From Bradyrhizobiaceae bacterium (GTDB lineage: Bacteria; Bacteroidota; Ignavibacteria; Kapaibacteriales; Kapaibacteriaceae): a DNA stretch of 54,634 nucleotides. A program made the translations under genes and the position numbers. Where the stretch lies: contig JAGFIZ010000052.1 of the NCBI GenBank assembly GCA_024103135.1, positions 1 to 54,634 on the forward strand, in the 5' to 3' direction. Positions 44,965 to 52,746 of the stretch are shown here, piece by piece (within the stretch, counting starts at the first letter, position 1; each line of letters begins with the position of its first letter). A model generated the notes under the pieces. That model had not been told where the DNA came from and did not search any database. It saw only the letters and a list, made by a program, of their open reading frames with translations.

Positions 44965-46856
44965 TAGTTCACCGACCTCCCAATCTCGATCCATTTTGTG
45001 GAAGTATTATCCCAGATCAACGAGATGCTGTCGTTCTGATCCAGGTCTACGTCTGCGCCACCTAGTAGAGCCAGGTTGGCGTCGGTCCCTTTAATGCGCA
45101 CACCATTCGTAGCCGTGGCATTCCGTATATAGATGGTAACCACAAAACCGTCGGTGGCACCATTGGCAAGTGTGAGTCTACGGTTGGCAGGTGTATCGTT
45201 TGGATTGATCTTAATCGGCTGATCGTTCGAGAGGTTGGCAGCGCTAAGGTTGGTTGTGGCACCGTTCGCATTGACGCTTGTTACCGAATATGCCTTGCCT
45301 CCAGCTGCCCACTCCGTTGTTGCCGTCGTTGCTGTTGGTGCAGGGCTTGCTGCGATGGCAAAGCTTCGTGGCAACGTTATTTGAATGCGATCTGGGAGAA
45401 TGTACTGATTGTCGTTCCCGCCATCGGTTGCATCAGGTGCCTTGAAGCCCACGTAGTTGGTGTTTGCTCCCGGATAGGAGCCAGTGCTTCCATACGATTC
45501 AAAGAACTTCAGCACACGTGGGGTGTTGTCGTTATTGGCAATCACAAGATCTACGTTGCGTGCCGTGAAGGTTGCTGCGGTAAGGACCGACATGCTGTTG
45601 GAGCCACTGCCACTAAACATCAGGCTGTTCTGTGCGTTAATGGTACCATTGTAGCCACCAATCACCGTACTATACTGCGACTGAACGGCGTTGGCACGAC
45701 CGCCCAACACTGCCGTATAGTTGGCAGAGGTTTGGTTGGCATAGCCACCACCGATGGCCATTTGACCACTTCCGCTAATAGAATTGGTCTGACCTCCGAG
45801 AATAACGTTCTGCGAGCCAAGGATCTGATTCTGACGTCCACCCAGCAATACGCATTGATTCCCCGAGATGCTTTGGTTCACACCACCAAAGAGCACACAT
45901 TGATCGCTATTGATGGTGTTGCTACCCCCGCCGCCAAGGAATACGTGATTGCCATTAATGCTGTTGTTCATACCGCCCATACAAATGGCTTCGTTGGTAG
46001 AGTTTACGGTATTCTTCCAACCACCTACGGCAATGGCATGCGTGCCGTTGGTAGTATTCTGGTAGCCGCCAAACAACACGGCAGCGTCGCCATTGTTGGT
46101 GTTGTCATAACCACCACCCACGAAGGCTTGATTGGCATTAGTTAGGTTGGAATACCCTCCTAGCACTGCCGACGCGTTGGAGTTGGCCGTGTTGCCATAT
46201 CCACCGAACGTTACGGCATCGTTGGCGTTGACCAGGTTGTTTGCTCCTCCAACAATGCCGCCATCGCTGGAGTTTACCTTGTTATTGGTGCCGCCAACAA
46301 TGACGTCGTTGGTGCTATTGGTAAGGTTGCCATTACCGCCTCCGATTGCTGACCTTGAACCAGTGGCCGTGCTGCCGTAACCACCGAGAATGACAGATCG
46401 ATCGCCAAGAGCTGTCTGGCCGGAAGAGGTCCTGCCACTCTGAAAGTCGTTGGCAATGTAGCCTGGAACAGAAACCGGGCTGCCGGGTGAAAGTGTTATC
46501 AGGGCCCTTCGGATATTCTTCTGGCCCATCGACACCAGTTCGAGGATGTACTGGGAAGAAAGTGTTGTGCCAAGGACAACACTATCTGGTCCGGCAAGCC
46601 GGCCAACAAACACATAGGAGTTTCCAAGACCGGCATTAGGCCACATGATCTTGTATGGCGTAATCGGTGTCGTTGGAGGTTGGAACGTGATGTACGTTCC
46701 GGGTGCATCATTGCGCTCGATCTGCAACGTCTGCCAGGTCACGGCATCGTCGTCTTGAGCGTGGAGCTCAGGTCCCACGTCCGCCATTGTCAGCACTATC
46801 AGTGCCAGGGCGGCCATGCTCATGGACCTGAGGTCACGGGTCCGTCTATGTTGCAT
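44964..46856 (-). CDS. Beta-roll surface protein, long paralogue 2 (NTxNG type)
   Basis: 630 aa. Signal peptide region 'SMSMAALALIVLTMADVGPELHAQ'. The shared start 'LQIERNDAPGTYITFQPP' and 'PITPYKIMWP' follows, then 18 rungs by hand count, of a clearly different flavour from paralogue 1: Asn-rich 'NLTNANQAFVGGGYD', 'NTTNGTHAIAVGGWK'. Several central rungs carry Cys at the same repeat position ('SDQCVLFGG', 'GNQCVLLGG'). The tail-fibre-like module contains 'DNQYILPDRIQITLP' and the shared C-terminal domain ends 'WIEIGRSVN'. The 37-bp gap before it (46857-46893) is the longest between these paralogues. No T9SS or YadA anchor is seen. Confidence 0.74.
   Translation of the reverse strand: MQHRRTRDLRSMSMAALALIVLTMADVGPELHAQDDDAVTWQTLQIERNDAPGTYITFQPPTTPITPYKIMWPNAGLGNSYVFVGRLAGPDSVVLGTTLSSQYILELVSMGQKNIRRALITLSPGSPVSVPGYIANDFQSGRTSSGQTALGDRSVILGGYGSTATGSRSAIGGGNGNLTNSTNDVIVGGTNNKVNSSDGGIVGGANNLVNANDAVTFGGYGNTANSNASAVLGGYSNLTNANQAFVGGGYDNTNNGDAAVLFGGYQNTTNGTHAIAVGGWKNTVNSTNEAICMGGMNNSINGNHVFLGGGGSNTINSDQCVLFGGVNQSISGNQCVLLGGRQNQILGSQNVILGGQTNSISGSGQMAIGGGYANQTSANYTAVLGGRANAVQSQYSTVIGGYNGTINAQNSLMFSGSGSNSMSVLTAATFTARNVDLVIANNDNTPRVLKFFESYGSTGSYPGANTNYVGFKAPDATDGGNDNQYILPDRIQITLPRSFAIAASPAPTATTATTEWAAGGKAYSVTSVNANGATTNLSAANLSNDQPIKINPNDTPANRRLTLANGATDGFVVTIYIRNATATNGVRIKGTDANLALLGGADVDLDQNDSISLIWDNTSTKWIEIGRSVN
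45601..46420 (-). repeat. 18-rung repeat array in paralogue 2 (45-bp period)
   Basis: Same 45-bp coding periodicity as paralogue 1 but Asn-rich units. Cys occurs in rungs 10, 12 and 13, in the last two at the same position 15 residues apart. Confidence 0.75.
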
Positions 46857-46893
46857 GGGAATACTTAGTGGTTAATGAACATCAGTGAGTTGT

Positions 46894-48726
46894 TTAGTTG
46901 TCGCTTCTATCAATTTCTACCCATACGCTTGATGTGTCATCCCAAATCAAGCTAATGGTATCGCCATCACCCAGTGTGGCGTTACCATTTAATTCAAGGT
47001 TTGCTCCGTCAGTCAATTCAATGCCTTGACCTGCACCAGCTACACAGCGGATGATCAGTCGTAAGCCGCCAACGACGCCATTGGCCAGCGTCACCGTGCG
47101 ATTGGCCGACGTGCCATTCGAACTTAGACGCAAAAACGTTACCCTGTCCATCTGTGCAGCCGTGATTGCTTGATCATCGGCAGTGACGTTTACCGTACCA
47201 GCACTGTGCGTCATGGCTTCGCCCCACTCGAGGGTGCCGGCCGTAGTCGTGGCTCCACTGGCAAGACGCAGCACCTGTCCTGACCCACCGATGCGGTCGG
47301 GCAACGTATAGGTATTGTTCAGGTTGCTGTTGGTAGATGTTGGTGCTTGAAAAGCGATGTAGTTGGCACTGCTAGGGAAGGTTCCCGCGGTATTGTAGGC
47401 TTCGTAGAACCTGAGCTGACGCGGCGTGTTGTCGTTATTTGCCAACCACACATCGGCGTTGGCAAACACGGCAGTTGCAGGAGCAGAAACCGACATGTTG
47501 CTGGAACCGGAATTGAAACCAAACGATCCGTCAGCTCCCGAGGCAAGAGCCATGTTCCGTCCACCAGGGATCGCTGCGTAATCACTTTGAATGTTGTTGT
47601 TCTGCCCTGCGCCAATGAACGACCCCGTACCGGTTATGGTGTTTCCACTTCCACCAACGAGGGCGCTATGGGTTCCGGTGGACAAGGTGTTGTTCTGTCC
47701 ACCACCAATAAACCCATAGTTCTGTGAATTGGCGTTTGTGTTGCCGCCGCCTACCACAGACCAGGAACCAGAGGCCGTATTCGATGTGCCTCCACCAATG
47801 GCTGCACTCTGTCCACTTGATGTGTTACTTTCACCACCACCGATAAACGCGTACTGTCCGGAGGACGAGTTGCTGTTTCCACCAATCACCACAGCATACT
47901 GTCCGCAAGCGGAGTTATTACTTCCGCCCCCTACGAACGCTCCTTCACCACAAGCAGTATTGTTTTCACCACCGCCGACTGCAGCATTGGCACCGGTAAC
48001 AGAGTTGTTATGTCCACCGCCTACAAAACCATTGGCTGCACTCACGCTGTTGTCCTCGCCGCCGCCAATGAAACCCGCCGTACCTGCTGCCGTGATGGTA
48101 TTGTCTTCACCTCCGCCGATCACGGCGTTCTGTCCGGCATTCTGGTTCGAGAAGCCAGCAAGGATGCCAGAGCCTGCTCCGCTTGCTTCATTGGCCTGTC
48201 CACCTACCACGGCACTATAGTTACCACTCGAGGTATTGCCTTCACCACCGAGTACCAGCGACCAATCGCCACTGGCGGTGTTGTTCATTCCACCCCCGAT
48301 GAGTGCGTAGTCGCCGCTGGCTGTCTGACTTGCATTATCCCGACTACCGGAAAAATCGTTGGAGTAGGAGCCTGGCACACCAACGATACCGCCTTCGTTC
48401 AAGGCCGGTACGCGGCGCAGACTTCCATTGGTGCTCTCAACGAGTTCGATTGAAGCCGATACTGGAACTTGCCAACCGAGCTGGTATGGATTGGTGTTGT
48501 TCGTCGTAACCAGCGCAAGACCTGTTGTAGCTGGTCCTGTAGCAGGCCAGATTACGGTGTACGGTGTAATAGCCGATGTTGGTGGAGATAGGGTAATCAA
48601 AACGCCGGGATCGGCATTACGTTCGATGGTAATCTCTTGAAACGTCTGCGAGCTGTTGGTCTGACCATACACGACACCAACCGAAGCGGCTGCAATGAGA
48701 AGACAAGATGTGAGGTGTTTGATCAT
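46894..48726 (-). CDS. Beta-roll surface protein, long paralogue 3
   Basis: 610 aa, closest to paralogue 1: signal peptide 'IKHLTSCLLIAAASVGVVYG', shared start 'ITIERNADPGVLITLSPP' and 'AITPYTVIWP', then 18 rungs such as 'NTASGDWSLVLGGE' and 'NSVTGANAAVGGGE'. Rungs 9 and 10 hold Cys at the same position ('NNTACGEG', 'NNSACGQY'), and some other units use SSG in place of ASG. The module 'NTYTLPDRIGGSGQVLRL' and the C-terminal domain ('VNVTADDQAITAAQMDRVTF') end in 'WVEIDRSDN'. Paralogue 4 lies 3 bases upstream. Probably exported by Sec; how it crosses or attaches to the outer membrane is not visible. Confidence 0.75.
   Translation of the reverse strand: MIKHLTSCLLIAAASVGVVYGQTNSSQTFQEITIERNADPGVLITLSPPTSAITPYTVIWPATGPATTGLALVTTNNTNPYQLGWQVPVSASIELVESTNGSLRRVPALNEGGIVGVPGSYSNDFSGSRDNASQTASGDYALIGGGMNNTASGDWSLVLGGEGNTSSGNYSAVVGGQANEASGAGSGILAGFSNQNAGQNAVIGGGEDNTITAAGTAGFIGGGEDNSVSAANGFVGGGHNNSVTGANAAVGGGENNTACGEGAFVGGGSNNSACGQYAVVIGGNSNSSSGQYAFIGGGESNTSSGQSAAIGGGTSNTASGSWSVVGGGNTNANSQNYGFIGGGQNNTLSTGTHSALVGGSGNTITGTGSFIGAGQNNNIQSDYAAIPGGRNMALASGADGSFGFNSGSSNMSVSAPATAVFANADVWLANNDNTPRQLRFYEAYNTAGTFPSSANYIAFQAPTSTNSNLNNTYTLPDRIGGSGQVLRLASGATTTAGTLEWGEAMTHSAGTVNVTADDQAITAAQMDRVTFLRLSSNGTSANRTVTLANGVVGGLRLIIRCVAGAGQGIELTDGANLELNGNATLGDGDTISLIWDDTSSVWVEIDRSDN
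47515..48330 (-). repeat. 18-rung repeat array in paralogue 3 (45-bp period)
   Basis: Coding array of 15-residue units. One unit is two residues longer at the same place (rung 6) as in paralogue 1, showing the two arrays are aligned unit by unit. Confidence 0.72.
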
Positions 48727-48729
48727 ACG

Positions 48730-50601
48730 TTAGTTGTCCGAACGATTGGTCTCGAACCACACGTTACTTGTGCCGTCCCAAACAAGTTCAATGGAGTCGC
48801 CAGGTGCCAACACGGCATCACCAGCCAAATCAAGATTGGCATCAGCATCAAGGAGCGTGATGCCGTTACCTGCTGCACCTACGCAGCGGATGGCCAGGAC
48901 GAAGCCCGAAGTAGCACCATTGGCAAGCGTAACGCGTCGATTAAGGGCAATGCCGTTGGTGTTCAGTCGTAGCAGCTCGTCGTCATTCACACTCGCTGCA
49001 GCAATTGCTTGATTGTTGGCTGTGACGTTGACCGTTGTCACTGTGTACTGAGCTGGCTGCGACCACGTGAGTGTTGCAGCGTTTGCCGTTGGTGTGGGAG
49101 AGCTTGCAATGGTAACCACTGAGTTCGCCGTGGTAACGATGCGATCAGGCAGCGTGTATGTCTGACTCTGATTATCGTACGTAGACGTCGGTGCTCTGAA
49201 ACCCACGTAGTTCGTGTTTGCACCGGGATACGATCCAGAGGTGTTGTACGCTTCGTAGAACCTTACATCATGTACGGAATTGTCGTTATCAGCGATCCAT
49301 ACATCCAGGTTCGCTAGTAAGGCAATGTTCGAGGTGGACAACGACATGGCACGATTCAGTGCATTGAACATGAAGTTGTTCTGTCCCGATATCGTTATTG
49401 CTCGTCCACCCAGCGTGTTGTACTGACTGGAAATCTGATGATTGGCACCACCAAGGATGATGTTGTAGTTGGCGCTGTTGTTGTTATCTCTACCACCGAC
49501 GATGTTGGATGGCAGACCACCATTGATGGAGTTGTTCTGACCGCCACCAATAAAACCAAGGTTGGGCGAGATGTTGTTGTCATACCCACCGAGCAGCACG
49601 CTATACTGTCCACTCATGGTATTCTCTGCCCCTCCTAACATCACGGAGCCATTCGATCCTGACACCGAATTGTGGTACCCTGCACCTAACACGCCCATTG
49701 CACCACTAATACTATTGAGGCTTCCTCCACCGATGGCTCCACGGTCGGAGCTTACCGCGTTGTCGTTTCCACTCAGGACAGTCGCCTGATTTCCCGAAGC
49801 GGCGTTGCCGATACCACCAAGAATAACACCCATGTTGGACGAAACGGAATTATTGTTGCCACCGCCGGATGTTGACTGATTACCAGACACGGCATTGTTG
49901 GTTCCTGCACCAAGAAACCCCATGTTGCCGGAAACGGCGTTGTCATCACCACCAAGCAAGGTGGCTTGATTGGCCGATACGGAATTGTCCGTTCCTGCTA
50001 GAATACCACCGCGATAACCAGATACCGCGTTGTCGTCACCACCTACGATGTTTCCCTGTGTTGCACTCACGGCATTGGAAAGGCCGCCGGCAACGGTACC
50101 CTCATATCCACTCACGGCATTCTGTGCACCACCAAAGACTATGGCCATGCCTGCCGTGGCTGTCTGACCAGAACTTGTCCTACTACCCTGAAAGTCGTTC
50201 GAGACGTAGCCAGGCGTTCCAACAATGCCACCTTCAACGGCCGTATTCACACGCCTGACGTTCAGGTTGGCACTGCTAACAAGTTCAAGAATGTTGCCTG
50301 ACGAAAATGCCCATTCCATCTGAAACGTGTCCACCGCAACCCGCACGGCCACCAACGTTGCACCCTGAATCGGTCCACCACTCGGCCAGTACAACTTGTA
50401 CGGTGTAATGGTTGTGGAGGGGGCTCGCCAGGTAATCAAGGATCCGGGATTGGCATTGGCTTCGATGGAGAAATCCTGTAACCGAATCTGGTCGTTGATC
50501 TCCTGCGCACGTACTCCATAGCCCCCTACCATCATCGCTGCTAGGAGGACGAGCAATGATGACGAGAGCCGAGCCGATGATATGGTGCGTTCGAGAACCA
50601 T
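48730..50601 (-). CDS. Beta-roll surface protein, long paralogue 4 (NAVSG type)
   Basis: 623 aa. Signal peptide 'SSSLLVLLAAMMVGGYGVRAQ' and the shared start 'FSIEANANPGSLITWRAP' / 'TITPYKLYWP'. The 18 rungs use the form 'NAVSGNQSTSGGGNN' and 'NSVSSNMGVILGGIG', unlike the NTASG units of paralogues 1 and 3. The tail-fibre-like module is 'QSQTYTLPDRIVTTANSVVT'. The C-terminal domain with 'TVNVTANNQAIAAASVNDDE' ends 'WFETNRSDN'. Only 9 bases separate it from the short beta-roll gene upstream and 3 bases from paralogue 3. Confidence 0.75.
   Translation of the reverse strand: MVLERTISSARLSSSLLVLLAAMMVGGYGVRAQEINDQIRLQDFSIEANANPGSLITWRAPSTTITPYKLYWPSGGPIQGATLVAVRVAVDTFQMEWAFSSGNILELVSSANLNVRRVNTAVEGGIVGTPGYVSNDFQGSRTSSGQTATAGMAIVFGGAQNAVSGYEGTVAGGLSNAVSATQGNIVGGDDNAVSGYRGGILAGTDNSVSANQATLLGGDDNAVSGNMGFLGAGTNNAVSGNQSTSGGGNNNSVSSNMGVILGGIGNAASGNQATVLSGNDNAVSSDRGAIGGGSLNSISGAMGVLGAGYHNSVSGSNGSVMLGGAENTMSGQYSVLLGGYDNNISPNLGFIGGGQNNSINGGLPSNIVGGRDNNNSANYNIILGGANHQISSQYNTLGGRAITISGQNNFMFNALNRAMSLSTSNIALLANLDVWIADNDNSVHDVRFYEAYNTSGSYPGANTNYVGFRAPTSTYDNQSQTYTLPDRIVTTANSVVTIASSPTPTANAATLTWSQPAQYTVTTVNVTANNQAIAAASVNDDELLRLNTNGIALNRRVTLANGATSGFVLAIRCVGAAGNGITLLDADANLDLAGDAVLAPGDSIELVWDGTSNVWFETNRSDN
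49360..50170 (-). repeat. 18-rung repeat array in paralogue 4 (45-bp period)
   Basis: Units share the rung count with the other three long paralogues but differ in consensus (NAVSG/NSVSG). Two units are one residue longer. Confidence 0.72.
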
Positions 50602-50610
50602 TGACCGACC

Positions 50611-52746
50611 TTAGTTGTTGCTTCGGCTGATCTCGACCCAATCAACGCCAGACCAGATGAGGGTAATGGTGTCGTTCGCACGACCAACCCAATTGCCGGT
50701 TAGCGCTGCATTGTTTGCAGCAGCGTCAGGGAGTTGAATGTAGTTCCCTGATGTTTCCAGAATGCGCAAGACCAGGATCTGTCCTGCCTGCAGACCATTC
50801 GGCAGAATTAACCCGGTACGGTTACCTCCGGCTGGGTCGAGGACGATGTACGAACGGTTTCCGATTGCTATGGTGTAGTTGTTTGCGGGGACGGGAACGT
50901 TGCCCGGTGGACGGACTACGAGGCCACCGTCGACGTCCAGCGACGTCTGTGGATCGTTAATGTCAATTCCTACTCGGGTTGCTCCATCATCCACATTGGG
51001 ATAGTTGAAGACCACGGTATTGGCTTGCGAAACATTGGCTCCGCGTCCGAACGCCATACTGTAGGCACCGGACACCGTATTACTTTCACCACCCAGGATG
51101 GAGCTGTTGGATCCGGACACTGAGTTGCTGGTTCCTCCAAGCACGCTGCTGTAGTTGGCGCTGGCTGTGTTAAAAGCTCCGGCACCGATGAAGGCGTAGG
51201 AACTCGAACTGGTATTGCCGGTACCGGCAACAACGGCTGAGTAGTTTGCAGAGGCAGTGTTGTTTGAACCAGCTAGTAAGCCAGCATAGTTGCCTGATGC
51301 TGTCTGCGCTGCATTGTTGCGTGCACCCATGAGATCGGTGGCATACAATCCTGGAACGCCAACGGTACCACTGGTGTAGGCAATCTTGCGACGAATGTTT
51401 GCTGTGCCAGCCGTGACTTCTTCAAGTATGGCTCCGCCGGACGTAGTCCATGCAAGCGTCGCATCATTGCCCGAAACACTGGCAATCGAAAGCGTCTGCC
51501 CAGCACTTCCTACAGCCGATGGCAACGTATAGGTGTTACTGTTTGCCATGGCATCGGCTGCCTTGAATGCGGCATAGTTCGTCCCGTTGGTCGAAAGCTC
51601 ACGGAAGCGGATTTCGCCAGTATTACCTGCGCCATTTCCCCATGGATCCAGTTGGATGGCGTTGCCCGTGGTGGACGCTGCATTGATTTGTAGCTTGGAG
51701 GTTAGACCAGTAATCACGCCAATGCCTACGTCACCGTCGGCATCAACGATGCTCAGGGCCGTGCCGCCGCTATTGCGCCACTCTTGCTGATTGTCGGTAA
51801 AGGCAGCCGTGGGCGTGAGGACGAGGATCGGATCATTGTCCTGCGCGGCAATCATGTTGACGTGTGGATCCGATCCAGCGCCAGCCACAAAGGCTGGGAA
51901 GGCACTGGTGCCGCGGTGACCTCTGATTTCAATGCCCCAATACGATCCTTCCTGTAGACGCTGTCCGCCACCGCCTTGCCAGAAGAAGTCACCACCATCG
52001 GCGCCGACCCTAAAGTTACCTGAACCAGCTGTTCCTCTGAACAGGAGTTGACGGGTAATGGCTCCACTGCCTTCGGAGTTGAGCGAGATGTCGCCACCGA
52101 GGACGGTTAGCCTGTCGTCGGCATCAGTGGCAAGGGTGTTGGTTGGCGATGCGGTGGTGGTACCGAGCACAAGGTTGCCGGTATTGGTGGCACCACCAAC
52201 AAGGCGAGCGCGGAACACGCCGTTGGTGTTGATCACCAGGTCTTGACCGTTAAGCGTACCAAGGAAAGAACCGCTGGTACCATCCCAGCTTGAAGCGATG
52301 GTATTGCCAGTGGTTAGCCATCCTGGAGCAGTTGCCCACGTGGGCACTCCACCAGCAAGTGTAAGGACCTGGTCATTGGAACCAGGTGGCAGCCAGGTAA
52401 GATCAACGTTGCTACCCGTTAGTGTACCGTAGAACAGTGAACCGGTAGGACTCGTACTCTGCGGGAACGTGATGCGCCACGAGCCGGCTGGCGTTGTAGA
52501 GCTGTTAGGCGCCAACGTTACTCGACCGTTGCCTGCATTACGCAACACGAGTGTATCACTCAGCGTGCCTTGTGCCATCACCTGCACCGTTGCTGTGATG
52601 CACAGCATGAACAGGATGACGCTAAGTCTCTGTACAGGTCTCTGAACAGGTCCGTAATCAAGTCTGCGAACAAGCCCCTGAACAAGTCTTCGAGCAAGTC
52701 TGCTTCGATATGGTGTTACGAGGATCACGGGTTGATGATCATCCAA
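50611..52746 (-). CDS. Secreted tail-fibre-like protein with short (6-rung) beta-roll
   Basis: 711 aa. An unusual basic leader of six tetrapeptides (LARR, LVQG, LVRR, LDYG, PVQR, PVQR) comes before the hydrophobic signal 'LSVILFMLCITATVQVMAQ'. The mature protein has modules like those of phage-tail-type and other fibre proteins: 'PAGSWRITFPQSTSPTGSLF', 'GSNDQVLTLAGGVPTWA', 'SNTYTLPSAVGSAGQTLSI'. Then come six 15-residue rungs ('NTASANYSAVVAGTG' type), 'TRVGIDINDPQTSLDVDG', and the C-terminal domain ending 'WVEISRSNN'. No T9SS signal. It overlaps the end of the upstream repeat gene by 22 bases. Confidence 0.73.
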   Translation of the reverse strand: MDDHQPVILVTPYRSRLARRLVQGLVRRLDYGPVQRPVQRLSVILFMLCITATVQVMAQGTLSDTLVLRNAGNGRVTLAPNSSTTPAGSWRITFPQSTSPTGSLFYGTLTGSNVDLTWLPPGSNDQVLTLAGGVPTWATAPGWLTTGNTIASSWDGTSGSFLGTLNGQDLVINTNGVFRARLVGGATNTGNLVLGTTTASPTNTLATDADDRLTVLGGDISLNSEGSGAITRQLLFRGTAGSGNFRVGADGGDFFWQGGGGQRLQEGSYWGIEIRGHRGTSAFPAFVAGAGSDPHVNMIAAQDNDPILVLTPTAAFTDNQQEWRNSGGTALSIVDADGDVGIGVITGLTSKLQINAASTTGNAIQLDPWGNGAGNTGEIRFRELSTNGTNYAAFKAADAMANSNTYTLPSAVGSAGQTLSIASVSGNDATLAWTTSGGAILEEVTAGTANIRRKIAYTSGTVGVPGLYATDLMGARNNAAQTASGNYAGLLAGSNNTASANYSAVVAGTGNTSSSSYAFIGAGAFNTASANYSSVLGGTSNSVSGSNSSILGGESNTVSGAYSMAFGRGANVSQANTVVFNYPNVDDGATRVGIDINDPQTSLDVDGGLVVRPPGNVPVPANNYTIAIGNRSYIVLDPAGGNRTGLILPNGLQAGQILVLRILETSGNYIQLPDAAANNAALTGNWVGRANDTITLIWSGVDWVEISRSNN
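51040..51310 (-). repeat. 6-rung beta-roll array (45-bp period)
   Basis: Same 15-residue unit as in the long paralogues, here six copies, one third of the 18 in the others. Confidence 0.7.
52627..52698 (-). repeat. Six imperfect 12-bp tandem repeats in the leader of the 711-aa protein
   Basis: On the plus strand six 12-mers of consensus TCTCTGAACAAG lie head to tail. On the coding strand they give tetrapeptides of the form L/P-V-Q/R-R/G. Being 12 bp, gain or loss of a unit keeps the frame. Confidence 0.65.

Noticed and set aside
43765..51310. Regular ~45-bp periodicity resembling a CRISPR-like or satellite array
   Set aside because: The period is a multiple of three, units are diverged, there are no unique spacers, and long open frames with signal peptides run through; it is coding repeat.
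5721..52678. Seven-base variant AGCCCCT with four C (for example 5721, 7503, 10491, 29349, 36019) as part of the dispersed motif
   Set aside because: About as many as expected by chance; only the five-C octamer stands out.
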